From Roseateles hydrophilus (GTDB lineage Bacteria > Pseudomonadota > Gammaproteobacteria > Burkholderiales > Burkholderiaceae_C): a stretch of DNA of 64,000 nucleotides. Within the stretch, counting starts at the first letter, position 1; the number at the start of each line of letters is the position of its first letter. The notes beneath the pieces are model-generated. The model saw only the letters and a program-made list of their open reading frames with translations. It ran no database searches and was not told the origin of the DNA. The stretch lies in the NCBI RefSeq assembly GCF_026712245.1, contig NZ_JAPPUY010000004.1, positions 186,001 through 250,000 on the forward strand. Reading direction: 5' to 3'. Shown here piece after piece: positions 35,020 to 46,305 of this stretch. A program made the translations under genes and the position numbers.

Positions 35020-37416
35020 TTACTTGGCGGCCAGGCGCTGCCAGGTGTCGATCACCGTATCGGGGTTCAGCGAGATGGACACGATGCCTTCCTCGGCCAG
35101 CCAGTCGGCGAAGTCCGGGTGGTCGCTGGGGCCTTGGCCGCAGATGCCGATGTACTTGCCGGTGGCACGGCAGGCACGGATGGCGCGCGAGATCATGGCC
35201 TTGACGGCCGGGTCACGCTCGTCGAAGTCGCCGGCCAGCTGCTCCAGGCCGGAGTCGCGATCCAGGCCCAGCGTCAGCTGCGTCAGGTCGTTGGAACCGA
35301 TGGACATGCCATCGAAGTGCTCCAGGAACTGCTCGGCCAGGATGGCGTTGCTCGGCACCTCGCACATCATGATGACGCGCAGGCCGTCCACGCCGCGCTT
35401 CAAGCCCCGCTCGGCCAGCATGTTGACGACCTTCTCCGCCTGCTTCACGGTGCGCACGAAGGGCACCATGATCTCGACGTTGGTCAGGCCCATGTCCTTG
35501 CGCACGCGCTTGAGCGCTTCGCACTCCATCGCGAACGCGTCCTGGAACTCGCCGCTGATGTAGCGCGACGCGCCACGGAAGCCCAGCATCGGGTTCTCTT
35601 CGTCCGGCTCGTAGCGGCTGCCGCCGATGAGCTTGCGGTACTCGTTGGACTTGAAGTCCGACAGGCGCACGATGACCGGGCGCGGGAAGAACGCGGCGGC
35701 GATGGTCGCCACGCCTTCGGCCAGCTTGTCCACATAGAACGCACGCGGCGACGCATGGCCGCGGGCCACGGACTCGACGGCCTTCTTCAGGTCGGCGTCG
35801 ATGTTCGGATAGTCCAGGATGGCCTTGGGGTGGACGCCGATGTTGTTGTTGATGATGAACTCGAGGCGGGCCAGGCCCACGCCGCCGGACGGCATCTGCG
35901 CGAAGTTGAAGGCCAGCTGCGGGTTGCCGACGTTCATCATGATCTTGATGGGGCAGTACGGCAGCTCGCCGCGGTGCACCTCGCTGACCTCGGTCTCCAG
36001 CAGGCCGTCGTAGATGTAGCCGGTGTCGCCCTCGGAGCAGGCCACGGTGACCAGTTGGCCGTCCTTGAGCTTGTCCGTCGCGTCGCCGCAGCCGACGACG
36101 GCCGGGATGCCCAGCTCACGCGCAATGATGGCCGCGTGGCAGGTGCGGCCGCCGCGGTTGGTGACGATGGCGCTGGCGCGCTTCATGACCGGCTCCCAGT
36201 TGGGGTCGGTCATGTCGGTGACGAGCACATCGCCGGGCTGCACGCGCTCCATGTCGGCGACGTTGTCGACCAGGCGGACCGGGCCGGTGCCGATCTTCTG
36301 GCCGATGGCGCGTCCCTCGGCCAGCACGGCGCTGTGGGCCTTGAGCTTGTAGGCCAGCTCCACCTGGCCGGCCGCCTGGCTCTTCACCGTCTCGGGGCGG
36401 GCCTGCAGGATGTAGAGCTTGCCGTCGATGCCGTCACGGCCCCACTCGATGTCCATCGCGCGCCCGTAATGCTGCTCGATGATCAGCGCGTACTGGGCCA
36501 GCTCGGTGACCTCGGCGTCGTTCAGCGAGTAGCGGTTGCGCGCCTCGACGGCCGTGTCCACCGTCTTCACCAGCTTGCCGCTGGCCGCCTTTTCCTCCGG
36601 CGTCGAGAACTCCATGCGCAGCAGCTTGGAGCCCAGGTTGCGGCGGATGATGGCCAGCTTGCCGTTCTTCAGCGCGGGCTTGTGGACATAGAACTCGTCC
36701 GGGTTTACGGCGCCCTGCACCACCGTCTCGCCGAGGCCGTAGCTGGAGGTGATGAAGACAACGTCCTGGAAGCCGCTTTCGGTGTCGATGGTGAACATCA
36801 CGCCGGCGGAGCCCAGGTCGGAGCGCACCATGCGCTGCACACCAGCGGACAGCGCCACGTCACCGTGAGCGAAGCCCTTGTGCACGCGGTAGCTGATGGC
36901 GCGATCGTTGTAGAGCGAGGCGAACACCTCGCGCATCTTGTGCAGCACCTCGTCGATGCCGTGCACGTTCAGGAAGGTTTCCTGCTGGCCGGCAAAGGAC
37001 GCGTCGGGCAGATCCTCGGCCGTGGCGGAGGAGCGCACGGCGAAGGTCGCGTCCGGGTTGTCAGCGGTCAGCTGCGCATAGGCGGCTCGCACGCCGGCTT
37101 CCAGGTCTGCCGGGAAGGGCTGGTTCTCGATCCAGCCGCGGATCTCGGCACCGGCCTGGGCCAGCGCACGGACGTCGTCGGTGTTGAGCGAGCTCAGCCG
37201 CGCCGCGATGCGCGCGTCCAGGCCCTCGTGCTTGAGGAACTGCCGGAAGGCATGCGCGGTCGTCGCGAAGCCCCCGGGAACGCGCACGCCGCTGGCGGCG
37301 AGCTGCGAGATCATTTCGCCGAGGCTGGCGTTCTTGCCGCCAACTGCCTCGACATCGGTCATCCTCAGGTTCTCAAACGGTACGACCAGGGCGGTCGCCT
37401 CGAACAGGGTGGACAT
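35020..37416 (-). CDS. ppsA: Phosphoenolpyruvate synthase
   Basis: This 798-residue enzyme makes PEP from pyruvate and ATP, giving AMP and phosphate, and is the entry step of gluconeogenesis from pyruvate or lactate. The N-terminal ATP-grasp domain starts near [18 protein letters not shown]. The phospho-histidine is His427 in [21 protein letters not shown]. The C-terminal TIM-barrel PEP/pyruvate domain ends with [15 protein letters not shown]. The threonine next to the catalytic His is the site used by the PpsR regulator in the family. It is transcribed divergently from ppsR with 284 bp between them and ends at a strong terminator. Confidence 0.98.
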   Translation of the reverse strand: MSTLFEATALVVPFENLRMTDVEAVGGKNASLGEMISQLAASGVRVPGGFATTAHAFRQFLKHEGLDARIAARLSSLNTDDVRALAQAGAEIRGWIENQPFPADLEAGVRAAYAQLTADNPDATFAVRSSATAEDLPDASFAGQQETFLNVHGIDEVLHKMREVFASLYNDRAISYRVHKGFAHGDVALSAGVQRMVRSDLGSAGVMFTIDTESGFQDVVFITSSYGLGETVVQGAVNPDEFYVHKPALKNGKLAIIRRNLGSKLLRMEFSTPEEKAASGKLVKTVDTAVEARNRYSLNDAEVTELAQYALIIEQHYGRAMDIEWGRDGIDGKLYILQARPETVKSQAAGQVELAYKLKAHSAVLAEGRAIGQKIGTGPVRLVDNVADMERVQPGDVLVTDMTDPNWEPVMKRASAIVTNRGGRTCHAAIIARELGIPAVVGCGDATDKLKDGQLVTVACSEGDTGYIYDGLLETEVSEVHRGELPYCPIKIMMNVGNPQLAFNFAQMPSGGVGLARLEFIINNNIGVHPKAILDYPNIDADLKKAVESVARGHASPRAFYVDKLAEGVATIAAAFFPRPVIVRLSDFKSNEYRKLIGGSRYEPDEENPMLGFRGASRYISGEFQDAFAMECEALKRVRKDMGLTNVEIMVPFVRTVKQAEKVVNMLAERGLKRGVDGLRVIMMCEVPSNAILAEQFLEHFDGMSIGSNDLTQLTLGLDRDSGLEQLAGDFDERDPAVKAMISRAIRACRATGKYIGICGQGPSDHPDFADWLAEEGIVSISLNPDTVIDTWQRLAAK

Positions 37417-37700
37417 GAAAAAACTCCGGGAGGTTGAAAAACCGGTGTCGTCGCGTCGTCCGGGCCCGGTGCCGAGCTCAGGGGCTCAAGGCAGGCGCGG
37501 CTCCATCCATTTCTGGATTCTTCTTGGAGGATGGCGGCGCGCATGGGGCTGATCGCGAGGAATTGCGGCTGATTCTAGGCGGTTCGTACCCGCGCGTAAC
37601 CTGCGCCGGACGTGCGAAAGGTCCGCTGTTGGGAAACACCCCCCTCGCCCCGGGGGCGCTGGCTATCATGGCCGGAACATCGACTTCCGAGCGCTTCGCC

Positions 37701-38522
37701 ATGACCGCCAGAACTGTCTATTTCGTCTCTGACGGCACCGGCATCACCGCCGAAACCTTCGGCAACTCCATCCTGGCGCAGTTCTCCATCAAGCCGCGCC
37801 ATGTGCGCCGGCCCTTCATCGACACGGCTGACAAAGCGCATGCCGTGGTGGCCGAGATCAACGAGCTGGCCGTGCGCGAGGGCGAGCGCCCCATCGTGTT
37901 CGCCACGCTGGTGGACCGCGACGTGCTGAAGATCGTGCGCGAGCACTGCCAGGGCCGCGTGATGGACATGTTCGGCACCTTCATCGAGCCGCTGGAAGAC
38001 GAGTTCGGCATCAAGAGCAACCACCGTGTGGGCCGCTTCTCGGACGTGGCGCAGAGCCAGGAGTACCACGACCGCATCGAGGCCATCAACTTCTCGCTGG
38101 CGCACGACGACGGCCAGTCGGCCAAGAACCTGGACGTGGCCGACGTCATCCTCGTCGGCGTGTCGCGCTCGGGCAAGACGCCGACGTCGCTGTATCTTGC
38201 GATGCAGCACGGCATCAAGGCGGCCAACTACCCGCTGATTCCGGAGGACTTCGAGCGCCGCAAGCTGCCGCCGGCACTGGTGCCGCACCGCCGCAAGTGC
38301 TTCGGCCTGACCATCGACCCCGAGCGGCTGTCCGGCATCCGCAACGAGCGCCGCCCCGGCAGCAAGTACGCCGACGCGCTGAACTGCCGCTACGAGGTCA
38401 ACGAGGCCGAGGCCATGATGAAGCGCGAGGGCATCTCGTGGCTGTCGTCGACGCACAAGAGCATCGAGGAGATCGCGACGACCATCCTGCGCGACATCCG
38501 ACCCGACCGGCTGATCTACTGA
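37701..38522 (+). CDS. ppsR: PEP synthase regulatory protein (bifunctional kinase/pyrophosphorylase, DUF299)
   Basis: This 273-residue enzyme inactivates PpsA by ADP-dependent phosphorylation of the threonine beside the catalytic histidine and reactivates it by phosphate-dependent removal. The N-terminus TVYFVSDGTGITAETFGNSIL and the P-loop-like GVSRSGKTPTSLYLA are diagnostic. The start at 37701 is set by family length. It is divergent from ppsA, the usual arrangement. The 284-bp region between the two must hold both promoters; I found no clear operator there. Confidence 0.97.
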   Translation: MTARTVYFVSDGTGITAETFGNSILAQFSIKPRHVRRPFIDTADKAHAVVAEINELAVREGERPIVFATLVDRDVLKIVREHCQGRVMDMFGTFIEPLEDEFGIKSNHRVGRFSDVAQSQEYHDRIEAINFSLAHDDGQSAKNLDVADVILVGVSRSGKTPTSLYLAMQHGIKAANYPLIPEDFERRKLPPALVPHRRKCFGLTIDPERLSGIRNERRPGSKYADALNCRYEVNEAEAMMKREGISWLSSTHKSIEEIATTILRDIRPDRLIY

Positions 38523-38532
38523 TGCCGGCCTG

Positions 38533-39417
38533 ATGCCCGCTTCGGCGCTCGCGCTCGTCCTCACCGCCGCCCTGCTCCACGCGCTGTGGAACCTGGCCGC
38601 CAAGAAGTGGGGCGGCGGTCCGCATTTCGTCATGAGCTGCGCCATCGGCGTCGTGCTGCTGTGGCTGCCGGCCGCCGTGTGGCTGGGCATGGACGAGGTG
38701 CCGCGCTGGACGCCGCTGGTGTGGGGCTTGGCCCTGGCCAGCGCCGTCGTGCACCTGCTGTACTTCAACTGCCTGGTGGCCGGCTACCGGGCGAGCGACC
38801 TGACGGTGGTCTACCCGGTGGCGCGCGGCAGCGGGCCGCTGTTGTCTGCGCTGGCGGCCGTGCTGCTGCTGGGCGAGCACCTGGGCGTGCACGGCGCGCT
38901 GGGCCTGGCCGGCGTGGTGGGCGGCATCCTGCTCATCACGCTGGGGCCACGCCTGATCGGGCGCGGCCTGACGCATGACGCCGACGCGGAGCGCCGCCGC
39001 CGGCTGGGCCTGTGGTGGGGCGCGGCCACCGGCGCGCTGATCGCGGGCTACACGGTCATCGATGCCTATGCGGTCAAGCTGCTGGCGGTGTCGCCGCTGC
39101 TGCTGGATTGGGTGGGCAACCTGCTGCGCATGGTGATGCAGGCGCCCGTGTCGCTGCGCCAGCGGCACACGTTCTGGGCCGAGGTACGGCAGTCGTGGCG
39201 CGGCATCCTGGCCGTGTCGGCGCTGGGGCCGGCAGCCTATGTGCTGGTGCTTCTGGCCGTGAAGGAGGCCCCGCTGTCGCGCGTGGCCCCGGCGCGCGAG
39301 GTGTCCATGCTGATCGCGGCGCTGCTGGGCGGGCAGTTGCTGGGCGAGGCCGAGCGCGGCTGGCGCCTGGCCGGCGCGGGCCTGATCGCGCTTGGCGTCG
39401 TGGCGCTAGCCGTGTAG
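38533..39417 (+). CDS. EamA/DMT-family inner-membrane transporter
   Basis: This 294-residue protein has about ten predicted membrane helices in two EamA halves: AALLHALWNLAAKKWG at the start of the first, VVYPVARGSGPLLSALAAVLLLGEHLG ending it, and a second half beginning GAATGALIAGYTVIDAYAV and ending VSMLIAALLGGQLLGEAERG. DMT proteins export or import metabolites such as amino acids; the substrate is unknown. It begins ten bases after ppsR, so it may be co-transcribed. The last 12 bp overlap the convergent glgA 3' end. Confidence 0.92.
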   Translation: MPASALALVLTAALLHALWNLAAKKWGGGPHFVMSCAIGVVLLWLPAAVWLGMDEVPRWTPLVWGLALASAVVHLLYFNCLVAGYRASDLTVVYPVARGSGPLLSALAAVLLLGEHLGVHGALGLAGVVGGILLITLGPRLIGRGLTHDADAERRRRLGLWWGAATGALIAGYTVIDAYAVKLLAVSPLLLDWVGNLLRMVMQAPVSLRQRHTFWAEVRQSWRGILAVSALGPAAYVLVLLAVKEAPLSRVAPAREVSMLIAALLGGQLLGEAERGWRLAGAGLIALGVVALAV

Positions 39418-40863
39418 CAGGTCGGCGTAAAGGTCCACGTAGCGCGCGGCGGCCGTGTCCCAGCCCAGGCGCTGCTGCATCGCTACCGCGCGCACACGCG
39501 CCCAGCACGCGGGGCGCTGCCACAGCACGAACGCCCGCCGCAGCGCGCGGCGGTAGGCATCCAGCGCGTAGGCGTCGAAGACAAAACCCGTCGCGCTGCC
39601 GGCGTCCAGGTCTTCCAGCGTGCAGTCGACGACTGTGTCGGCCAGGCCGCCAACGCGGTGCACCAGCGGCAGCGCGCCGTAGCTCAGACCGTAAAGCTGG
39701 GTCAGGCCGCAGGGCTCGAAGCGGCTGGGCACCAGCACCACGTCGATGCCGGCGTAGATGCGGTGGGCCAGGCCCTCGTCCATGCCGCTGCGCAGGGCGA
39801 CGCGGCCGGGGTGACGGGCCGCAGCGGTGGCGAACTCGGCTTCCAGCCGCGCGTCGCCGGCGCCGAGGATGACGAGCTGGCCGCCGGCCGCCACCAGCTC
39901 GTCCAGCGCCTGCAGCACCAGCGGCAGGCCTTTCTGCTCGGTCAGGCGGCTGACGACGCCTAACAGCGGCGCCTCGGCCGACACGGCCAAGCCGCACTCG
40001 CGCTGCAGCGCGGCCTTGCAGGCGGCCTTGCCCGCGATGTCGTCGGCGCTGTAGGGCGCGGCGATGGCCGCATCGGCGGCCGGTGACCAGATGCGGTAGT
40101 CCACGCCGTTCAGGATGCCGTGCAAGGCGGCCGACCGATGGCGCAGCAGCCCGTCCAGGCCGCAGCCCTGCTCGGGCGTCTGGATCTCGCGGGCATAGGT
40201 CGGGCTGACGGTGGTGATCGCGTCGGCGAAGTGCAGGCCGGCCTTGATGAAGCTGACCTGGCCGTAGAACTCCAGCCCTTCAACCGCATAGTGCTCGGCC
40301 GGCAGGCCCAGCTCGCCGAACTGGCTGGCCGGGAACAGGCCCTGGTAGGCCAGGTTGTGCACCGTGAAGACGGTCTTGGCCGTGCTGCGCTGGCGCGCGC
40401 GGCTGGCGGCGACATGGGCGCAGGCCAGGCCGGCATGCCAGTCATGCGCATGCACGATGTCGGGCCGCCACTGCGCATCCAGCCCTTCCGCCAGCCGCGC
40501 GGCGGCCAGGCCCAGCAGCGCGAAGCGGCGATGGTTGTCGGCATAGGCCGTGCCGTGCTCATCGGCATAGGGGTTGCCGGGGCGGTCGAACAGGCCCGGC
40601 GCGTCCAGCAGGTAGACAGGCTGCTCGAAGCCGGGCAGCCGCCCGCGCAGCAACGCCGCACGCCCCTCGCTCCACGGCAGCGCGACAGGCGCAACGGCGC
40701 ATGCCTGCACCAGCGCTGCGCGCAGCGCCGGGAAGCCCGGCACCAGCAGCCGTGGCTCGGCACCGGCCGCGGCCAGCGCGGCGGGCAAGGCGCCGGCCAC
40801 GTCGGCCAAGCCGCCAGTCTTCAGCAGCGGGAACAGCTCCGCGCTGACTTGCAGCACCCGCAT
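39406..40863 (-). CDS. glgA: Glycogen synthase (ADP-glucose type, GT5)
   Basis: This 485-residue enzyme extends alpha-1,4-glucan from ADP-glucose. The N-terminal MRVLQVSAELFPLLKTGGLADV contains the ADP-glucose-binding KTGGL (Lys15). The C-terminal GT-B half has GVVSRLTEQKGLPLVLQAL and the FEPCGLTQLYGLSYGALPLVHRVGGLADTV motif with catalytic glutamate. It lies one base after glgC, so both are translated from one mRNA. Branching enzyme and phosphorylase genes are not in the window. Confidence 0.97.
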   Translation of the reverse strand: MRVLQVSAELFPLLKTGGLADVAGALPAALAAAGAEPRLLVPGFPALRAALVQACAVAPVALPWSEGRAALLRGRLPGFEQPVYLLDAPGLFDRPGNPYADEHGTAYADNHRRFALLGLAAARLAEGLDAQWRPDIVHAHDWHAGLACAHVAASRARQRSTAKTVFTVHNLAYQGLFPASQFGELGLPAEHYAVEGLEFYGQVSFIKAGLHFADAITTVSPTYAREIQTPEQGCGLDGLLRHRSAALHGILNGVDYRIWSPAADAAIAAPYSADDIAGKAACKAALQRECGLAVSAEAPLLGVVSRLTEQKGLPLVLQALDELVAAGGQLVILGAGDARLEAEFATAAARHPGRVALRSGMDEGLAHRIYAGIDVVLVPSRFEPCGLTQLYGLSYGALPLVHRVGGLADTVVDCTLEDLDAGSATGFVFDAYALDAYRRALRRAFVLWQRPACWARVRAVAMQQRLGWDTAAARYVDLYADLLHG

Positions 40864-40864
40864 G

Positions 40865-42124
<1,260 letters not shown>

Positions 42125-42199
42125 GAACCGATCTCCACGAGACTGCAAACGATGGCAGTTTGCCGCCTCCAGTGTGCCGGTCTTTCTCGGGGCTTGCCC

Positions 42200-43381
42200 T
42201 CAGGTCGGCAGTGCGCTGCCTTCGCTCGCGGCGGCCTGAGCCAGCGCACGTTCGAAGGCACTGCGGCTGGGCGTCTCGACGAACACGCAGCGCTTGTGGT
42301 GGCGCTTGCAGTGGTCCTTCACGCGCCAGTAGGCGTCGTGGCTGATGCAGCCGGTCTGGCAGATGACGAGGTCGGCCGCAGCGAGCTGGGGCTCCAGCTG
42401 CGCGGGCTTGTGCTCGGCGCCGCCGTCGTGGTGCAGAAAGTGCGCACCGCAGCCCTCCACGGCCTGGCGGTACTGCGGCACGCTGCCACCCCGGCCGCCC
42501 ACGCACAGCACCACGCGATGGTCCAGCTTGACGGGCAGGGCCAGGTCTTGCGCCGGCGCGGGCAACGGCGCCGCGTGCGCTGGCTCTGCCGCCACCGCGC
42601 GCGGCGTCAGCCGGGCCAGCTCGCGTTGCAGCGCGTGGTTGCGCTCGGTCTGCTCGGCCAGGCGCTCGCGCAGCTGCTCGCGCTCCGGCAGGTCGGGGCG
42701 CAGCGACTGCCAGTGCAGCAGCTGCTCCTGGGCCTGGGCCAGCTGGGTCTGCAGCGAGATCACGAGCGCGCGCTGCTGCATGCGCTCCTGCTCCCAGGCC
42801 TGCTGCTCGCGAGCGCGCTCCTGGCTCCAGGCGGTGACGCGCTGTTGCGCCTCGGCGTACTCGCGCGACAGCGCCTGGTGCTCGGCCAGCAACTCGCGGT
42901 GGCGCGCCATGTCCACCCGCTGCGCGGCGCCCACCTGGTGCTGCAGCATGTGCACCTGGCCGAGCACGCGCATCTCCAGCCACTCGTCGCAGCGCGCATG
43001 CGTCAGCGTGGCCCACAGGGCGCCGGCAATCTCGCCCTGCGCGGCGCGGCTGCGCCACCAGGTCATCAGCGACTCGCGGCATTTCGCCTGGCCGGCGCTG
43101 CGGATGTCCAGCGTGAAGCGCTGCTCCAGGTCCTTCTGCAGCGCCTCGGCCACCGCGTTGCGGCGTGCGGCCGCGGTGACGAGGCTGCAGTGCAGCGTGT
43201 AGTCGTCCTCGTCGCCCTGCAGCACCAGCAGCTTCTTGGCCAGCACGCGCACGCGCTCCAGCGGCACGCACACACCGATCACCGGGCAATGCGCATGGCT
43301 GCCCAGCTCCCACAGGCGGCGGCGGCGCGAGCCCGCCGTGGGCAGCACAGCCGCATGGGCGGCGCAGCAGGCCTCAGCCAT
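42200..43381 (-). CDS. DUF2325-domain protein with long coiled coil
   Basis: This 393-residue protein has an N-terminal helical part (1-130, CPVIGVCVPLERVRVLAKKLLVLQ) and a long Gln/Glu/Arg-rich coiled coil (about 135-265). The C-terminal DUF2325 domain (about 300-385) starts VVLCVGGRGGSVPQYRQAVE, carries HHDGGAEHK and the cysteines CQTGCISHDAYW and DHCKRHHKRC, and ends VFVETPS. DUF2325 has a Rossmann-like look with conserved Cys/His that could bind metal; its function is not established to my knowledge. It lies 170 bp downstream of hemP on the same strand, so it may be part of the same Fur-controlled transcript. The gap itself shows no clear feature. Confidence 0.85.
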   Translation of the reverse strand: MAEACCAAHAAVLPTAGSRRRRLWELGSHAHCPVIGVCVPLERVRVLAKKLLVLQGDEDDYTLHCSLVTAAARRNAVAEALQKDLEQRFTLDIRSAGQAKCRESLMTWWRSRAAQGEIAGALWATLTHARCDEWLEMRVLGQVHMLQHQVGAAQRVDMARHRELLAEHQALSREYAEAQQRVTAWSQERAREQQAWEQERMQQRALVISLQTQLAQAQEQLLHWQSLRPDLPEREQLRERLAEQTERNHALQRELARLTPRAVAAEPAHAAPLPAPAQDLALPVKLDHRVVLCVGGRGGSVPQYRQAVEGCGAHFLHHDGGAEHKPAQLEPQLAAADLVICQTGCISHDAYWRVKDHCKRHHKRCVFVETPSRSAFERALAQAAASEGSALPT

Positions 43382-43551
43382 GACGCCCTCCCCGCAGCGC
43401 GTGCCGCTGGCCTGGATGCAGACGGGAATGGGCGGGGCCAGCAGCGGCCCGCACAGCAGGGTTCGTCAACATGTGAGCTCCGAAAAAGAGCGCGGGCTGG
43501 CGAGGGCTGGCTGGCGCGGGTAACGAGTGAAGGCGGGCGCGAGCCCGGGCG

Positions 43552-43740
43552 CTACTTGGTCAGGATGAGCTTGCCCAGGCTGGTGACACGCAGGCGGTAG
43601 ACCTGCTGCTGGTGATGGATGAGCACCTCGCCGCCCGGGCCCAGCAGCGCGGCGCTGTCGATATGGCGCAGCGGCCCGGCGCCCGGCAACGGCACCGAGG
43701 GCAAACGGGACGGTGGGCGTGGGTCGTGATCAGCAAGCAT
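43552..43740 (-). CDS. hemP: HemP/HmuP-family hemin uptake protein
   Basis: This 62-residue protein carries the conserved HemP C-terminus: GGEVLIHHQQQVYRLRVTSL followed by GKLILTK. Small proteins of this family are needed for haem use; HmuP is described as an activator of haem-receptor genes in other bacteria. The N-terminal 30 residues (HDPRPPSRLPSVPLPGAGP) are low-complexity and probably disordered. No haem-receptor gene is adjacent. A Fur-type palindrome lies 13 bp upstream of the ATG. There is no ribosome-binding site, and the predicted promoter would start transcription at or next to the ATG, so the mRNA may be leaderless. Confidence 0.85.
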   Translation of the reverse strand: MLADHDPRPPSRLPSVPLPGAGPLRHIDSAALLGPGGEVLIHHQQQVYRLRVTSLGKLILTK

Positions 43741-43746
43741 GCGACG

Positions 43747-43775
43747 ACTTTAATGAGAACAGTTCTCAATTGCAA
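43747..43775 (-). promoter_or_regulatory. Fur box within the hemP promoter
   Basis: TGAGAACAGTTCTCA (43754-43768) is a perfect 7-1-7 palindrome and matches the Fur 7-1-7 consensus TGATAATNATTATCA at 10 of 14 arm positions. On the minus strand it fills the spacer between TTGCAA (43770-43775, possible -35) and TAAAGT (43747-43752, possible -10), 17 bp apart. Iron-bound Fur there would block polymerase. The hexamers match the consensus only moderately. Confidence 0.7.
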
Positions 43776-43818
43776 GTCATTCGCATCCTCTGTCCCCTGT
43801 CAGGGGCTCGAGACCGTT

Positions 43819-44589
43819 TCAGCCGCGCTGGCGCTCGCTCTCGTACAGGCAGATGGCCGCGGCAGCCGCGACGTTCAGCGACTCCTCGCCACCGGGCTGC
43901 GGGATGCCCACCGTGAGGGCGCAGCGCGCCATCAGCGCGGGCGACACGCCCTGCCCTTCGTGCCCCATGACCCAGGCGCACGGCGACGGCAAGGCCACCT
44001 TGTGCAGCACATGCTCGGTGTGGGAGCTGGTGGCGATCATTGGCACGGCGAGCTGGGCGAGGTCGTCCGCCGCCAGGCCTTCGATCAGGCGCAGACCGAA
44101 GTGCGCGCCCTGCCCGGCCCGCAGCACCTTGGGCGACCACAACGCCGCCGTGCCCTTCAGCGCCAGCACCTGGCGCACGCCGAAGGCTGCCGCACTGCGC
44201 AGGATGGCGCCCACGTTGCCGGCGTCCTGCAGCCGGTCCAGCACGACGCTGGCCGCGCCGGGGTCGATGGCCGCGGCCGGCGGCAGCGCCAGCTCGGCGC
44301 CGATCTGCGCGGGCGACTCCAGCCCGCTCAGGCCCTTGAACAGCGCCGCGGGCACGACCAGCGCGCGTGCGGCCGCCTCGGCCAGTGCGCGCAAGGCCTC
44401 GTCCTGCAAGGCCGCTTCGGTGACGACCACCAGCCCCAGCGGCCAGCCGCGCTGCCGTGCTGCGCGCAGCAGGTGGTCGCCCTCCAGCCACACGCTGCCG
44501 CTCTTGCGGTAGCCGCCGGGGTCGGCCGCGAGTTTGCGCAGCCTCACCAGGGCCGGGTTGTCGCGCGAGGTGATGTGATCCAGCTTCAT
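43819..44589 (-). CDS. TrmH/SpoU-family RNA 2'-O-methyltransferase
   Basis: This 256-residue SPOUT methyltransferase has an N-terminal substrate-binding part starting [21 protein letters not shown]. The three SpoU motifs are [20 protein letters not shown] (motif 1), [14 protein letters not shown] (motif 2) and [18 protein letters not shown] (motif 3), which form the SAM-binding knot. It methylates a ribose in rRNA or tRNA; whether 23S (RlmB-like) or another target cannot be read. It is the last gene of the rpsB-lpx cluster, ATGA-overlapped with rnhB. Confidence 0.93.
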   Translation of the reverse strand: MKLDHITSRDNPALVRLRKLAADPGGYRKSGSVWLEGDHLLRAARQRGWPLGLVVVTEAALQDEALRALAEAAARALVVPAALFKGLSGLESPAQIGAELALPPAAAIDPGAASVVLDRLQDAGNVGAILRSAAAFGVRQVLALKGTAALWSPKVLRAGQGAHFGLRLIEGLAADDLAQLAVPMIATSSHTEHVLHKVALPSPCAWVMGHEGQGVSPALMARCALTVGIPQPGGEESLNVAAAAAICLYESERQRG

Positions 44590-45206
44590 TCGGTACAGAC
44601 CGCCCGCACGGGCGCAAAACTGCGGCGGTGCCAGGGGCTGGCGCCATGGGCCTTCAGCGCCGCCAGGTGCTCGGCCGTGCCATAGCCCTTGTGGGCGGCA
44701 AAGCCGTACTGCGGGTGGCTCGCGTGCATCTGCTCGCAGAACAGATCGCGCGCAACCTTGGCCAGGATGCTGGCGGCCGAGATGGCGGGCACAGTGGCAT
44801 CGCCCTTCACGATGGCCTCGGCCGCCATGGGCAGCACCGGCAGGCGGTTGCCGTCCACGCGCACCAGCGCCGGCTTGAGGCGCAGCCCGTTCACCGCGCG
44901 CTGCATGGCCAGCATCGTTGCCTGCAGGATGTTGAGGCGGTCGATCTCCTCAATGGACGCCTGCGCGATGCAGAAGCACAGCGCCTTGGCGCGCACCTCG
45001 TCGTACAGCCGCGCACGCCGCGCCGCCGTCAGCGCCTTGGAGTCGGCGAGGCCCGCGATGGGCTGCAGGTCGTCCAGGATGACGGCGGCGGCGAACACCG
45101 GGCCGGCCAGCGGGCCGCGGCCGGCCTCGTCCACGCCAGCGACGAGGCCGGGCGGCGTCCAGTCCAGCGACACCTGTTCAGGCACCGATGAGCGTCGCGA
45201 TCGCAT
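44586..45206 (-). CDS. rnhB: Ribonuclease HII
   Basis: This enzyme of about 206 residues removes ribonucleotides and RNA-DNA hybrids. The catalytic signature [14 protein letters not shown] lies near residue 25 (Asp and Glu of the active site), with further motifs [19 protein letters not shown] and [13 protein letters not shown]. The start is uncertain. ATG 45206 overlaps the lpxB end by 29 bases; GTG 45173, just after the lpxB stop, would give a 195-residue protein that still holds all motifs. Its stop overlaps the methyltransferase ATG. rnhB after lpxB is the standard order. Confidence 0.95.
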   Translation of the reverse strand: MRSRRSSVPEQVSLDWTPPGLVAGVDEAGRGPLAGPVFAAAVILDDLQPIAGLADSKALTAARRARLYDEVRAKALCFCIAQASIEEIDRLNILQATMLAMQRAVNGLRLKPALVRVDGNRLPVLPMAAEAIVKGDATVPAISAASILAKVARDLFCEQMHASHPQYGFAAHKGYGTAEHLAALKAHGASPWHRRSFAPVRAVCTE

Positions 45207-46302
45207 CACTGGCGCGCCGCGCGGTGTCTTGCCGCAGCAGCTCATGGAGTTGCACAAAGCGCTGGTGCAGCGCGGCACGGCGCGGCGCATCGGCCAGCAG
45301 CGCCTCGGCCTCGCGGGCCAGGTTCTCCGGCGTGCAGGCGTGCTGGATCAGCTCAGGCACGAGGAAGTCACGCGCCAGGATGTTGGGCAGGCCCACCCAG
45401 GGCAGCAGGCCCTTGTCCTTCATGCGCCACCAATTCAGCCAGTGCATGCGGTAGGCGATCACCATGGGCCGCTTGAACAGCGCCGCCTCCAGCGTGGCCG
45501 TGCCGCTGGCCACCAGCGTCAGGTCGCAGGCGGCCAGCACGGCGTGCGACTGGCCGTCAACGAGCTGGATGTCGGCGCCCTGCAGCATGGGCTCCACCAA
45601 GCCCCGCAGGCCCGGCACTACGGGCATGACAAAGCGTCGCCCCGGTTTGGCCAGCAGCCTGGCCGCACCGATCAGCGCCGGCGCGATGTACTTGATCTCG
45701 CTCTTGCGGCTGCCGGGCAGCAGCGCAATGACGGTGTCCTGCTCGGGCAGCTTCAACGCCTCGCGGGACGCGGCGCGCGGCGGCTCCAGGGGAATCGCAT
45801 CGGCCAGCGGATGGCCCACGTAGGTCGCGCCGATGCCGGCCTGGTGCAGGATCTCGGGCTCGAACGGGAACAGGCACAGCACGTGGTCGGCCGCCGCCCT
45901 GATCTTCTCGACGCGCTCGGGCCGCCAGGCCCAGATGGACGGGCACACGAAATGAACCGTCTTGATGCCCGCCTCGCGCAGCCGCGTCTCCAGGCCGAAA
46001 TTGAAGTCGGGCGCGTCGACACCGATGAACACATCGGGCTTGTTGGAGATCAGCCGCGTGCCCAGTTGCTTGCGGATGGACAGCAGCTCGCGGATGTTCA
46101 GCAGCGCATCGACATAGCCGAAGATGGACAGCTTGCTGTGCGGCCACCAGGTCTCGAAGCCCTGGGCGATCATCTTCGGGCCGCCGATGCCTTCGGAGGC
46201 CAGGCCGGGCCAGCGCTCGCGCAGACCCTGCAGCAACAGGCCGGCCAGCAGATCGCCGCTGGCCTCGCCGGCCACCATGCCGAGGCGGGGCGCGGTCGTC
46301 AT
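45178..46302 (-). CDS. lpxB: Lipid-A-disaccharide synthase
   Basis: This 374-residue GT19 glycosyltransferase joins UDP-2,3-diacylglucosamine and lipid X to make the lipid A disaccharide on the inner-membrane surface. It begins [20 protein letters not shown], has [19 protein letters not shown] and [10 protein letters not shown], and ends with the [20 protein letters not shown] donor-binding region. It is three bases after lpxA, in the classic lpxD-fabZ-lpxA-lpxB order. Confidence 0.97.
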   Translation of the reverse strand: MTTAPRLGMVAGEASGDLLAGLLLQGLRERWPGLASEGIGGPKMIAQGFETWWPHSKLSIFGYVDALLNIRELLSIRKQLGTRLISNKPDVFIGVDAPDFNFGLETRLREAGIKTVHFVCPSIWAWRPERVEKIRAAADHVLCLFPFEPEILHQAGIGATYVGHPLADAIPLEPPRAASREALKLPEQDTVIALLPGSRKSEIKYIAPALIGAARLLAKPGRRFVMPVVPGLRGLVEPMLQGADIQLVDGQSHAVLAACDLTLVASGTATLEAALFKRPMVIAYRMHWLNWWRMKDKGLLPWVGLPNILARDFLVPELIQHACTPENLAREAEALLADAPRRAALHQRFVQLHELLRQDTARRASDAIATLIGA

Positions 46303-46305
46303 CAG

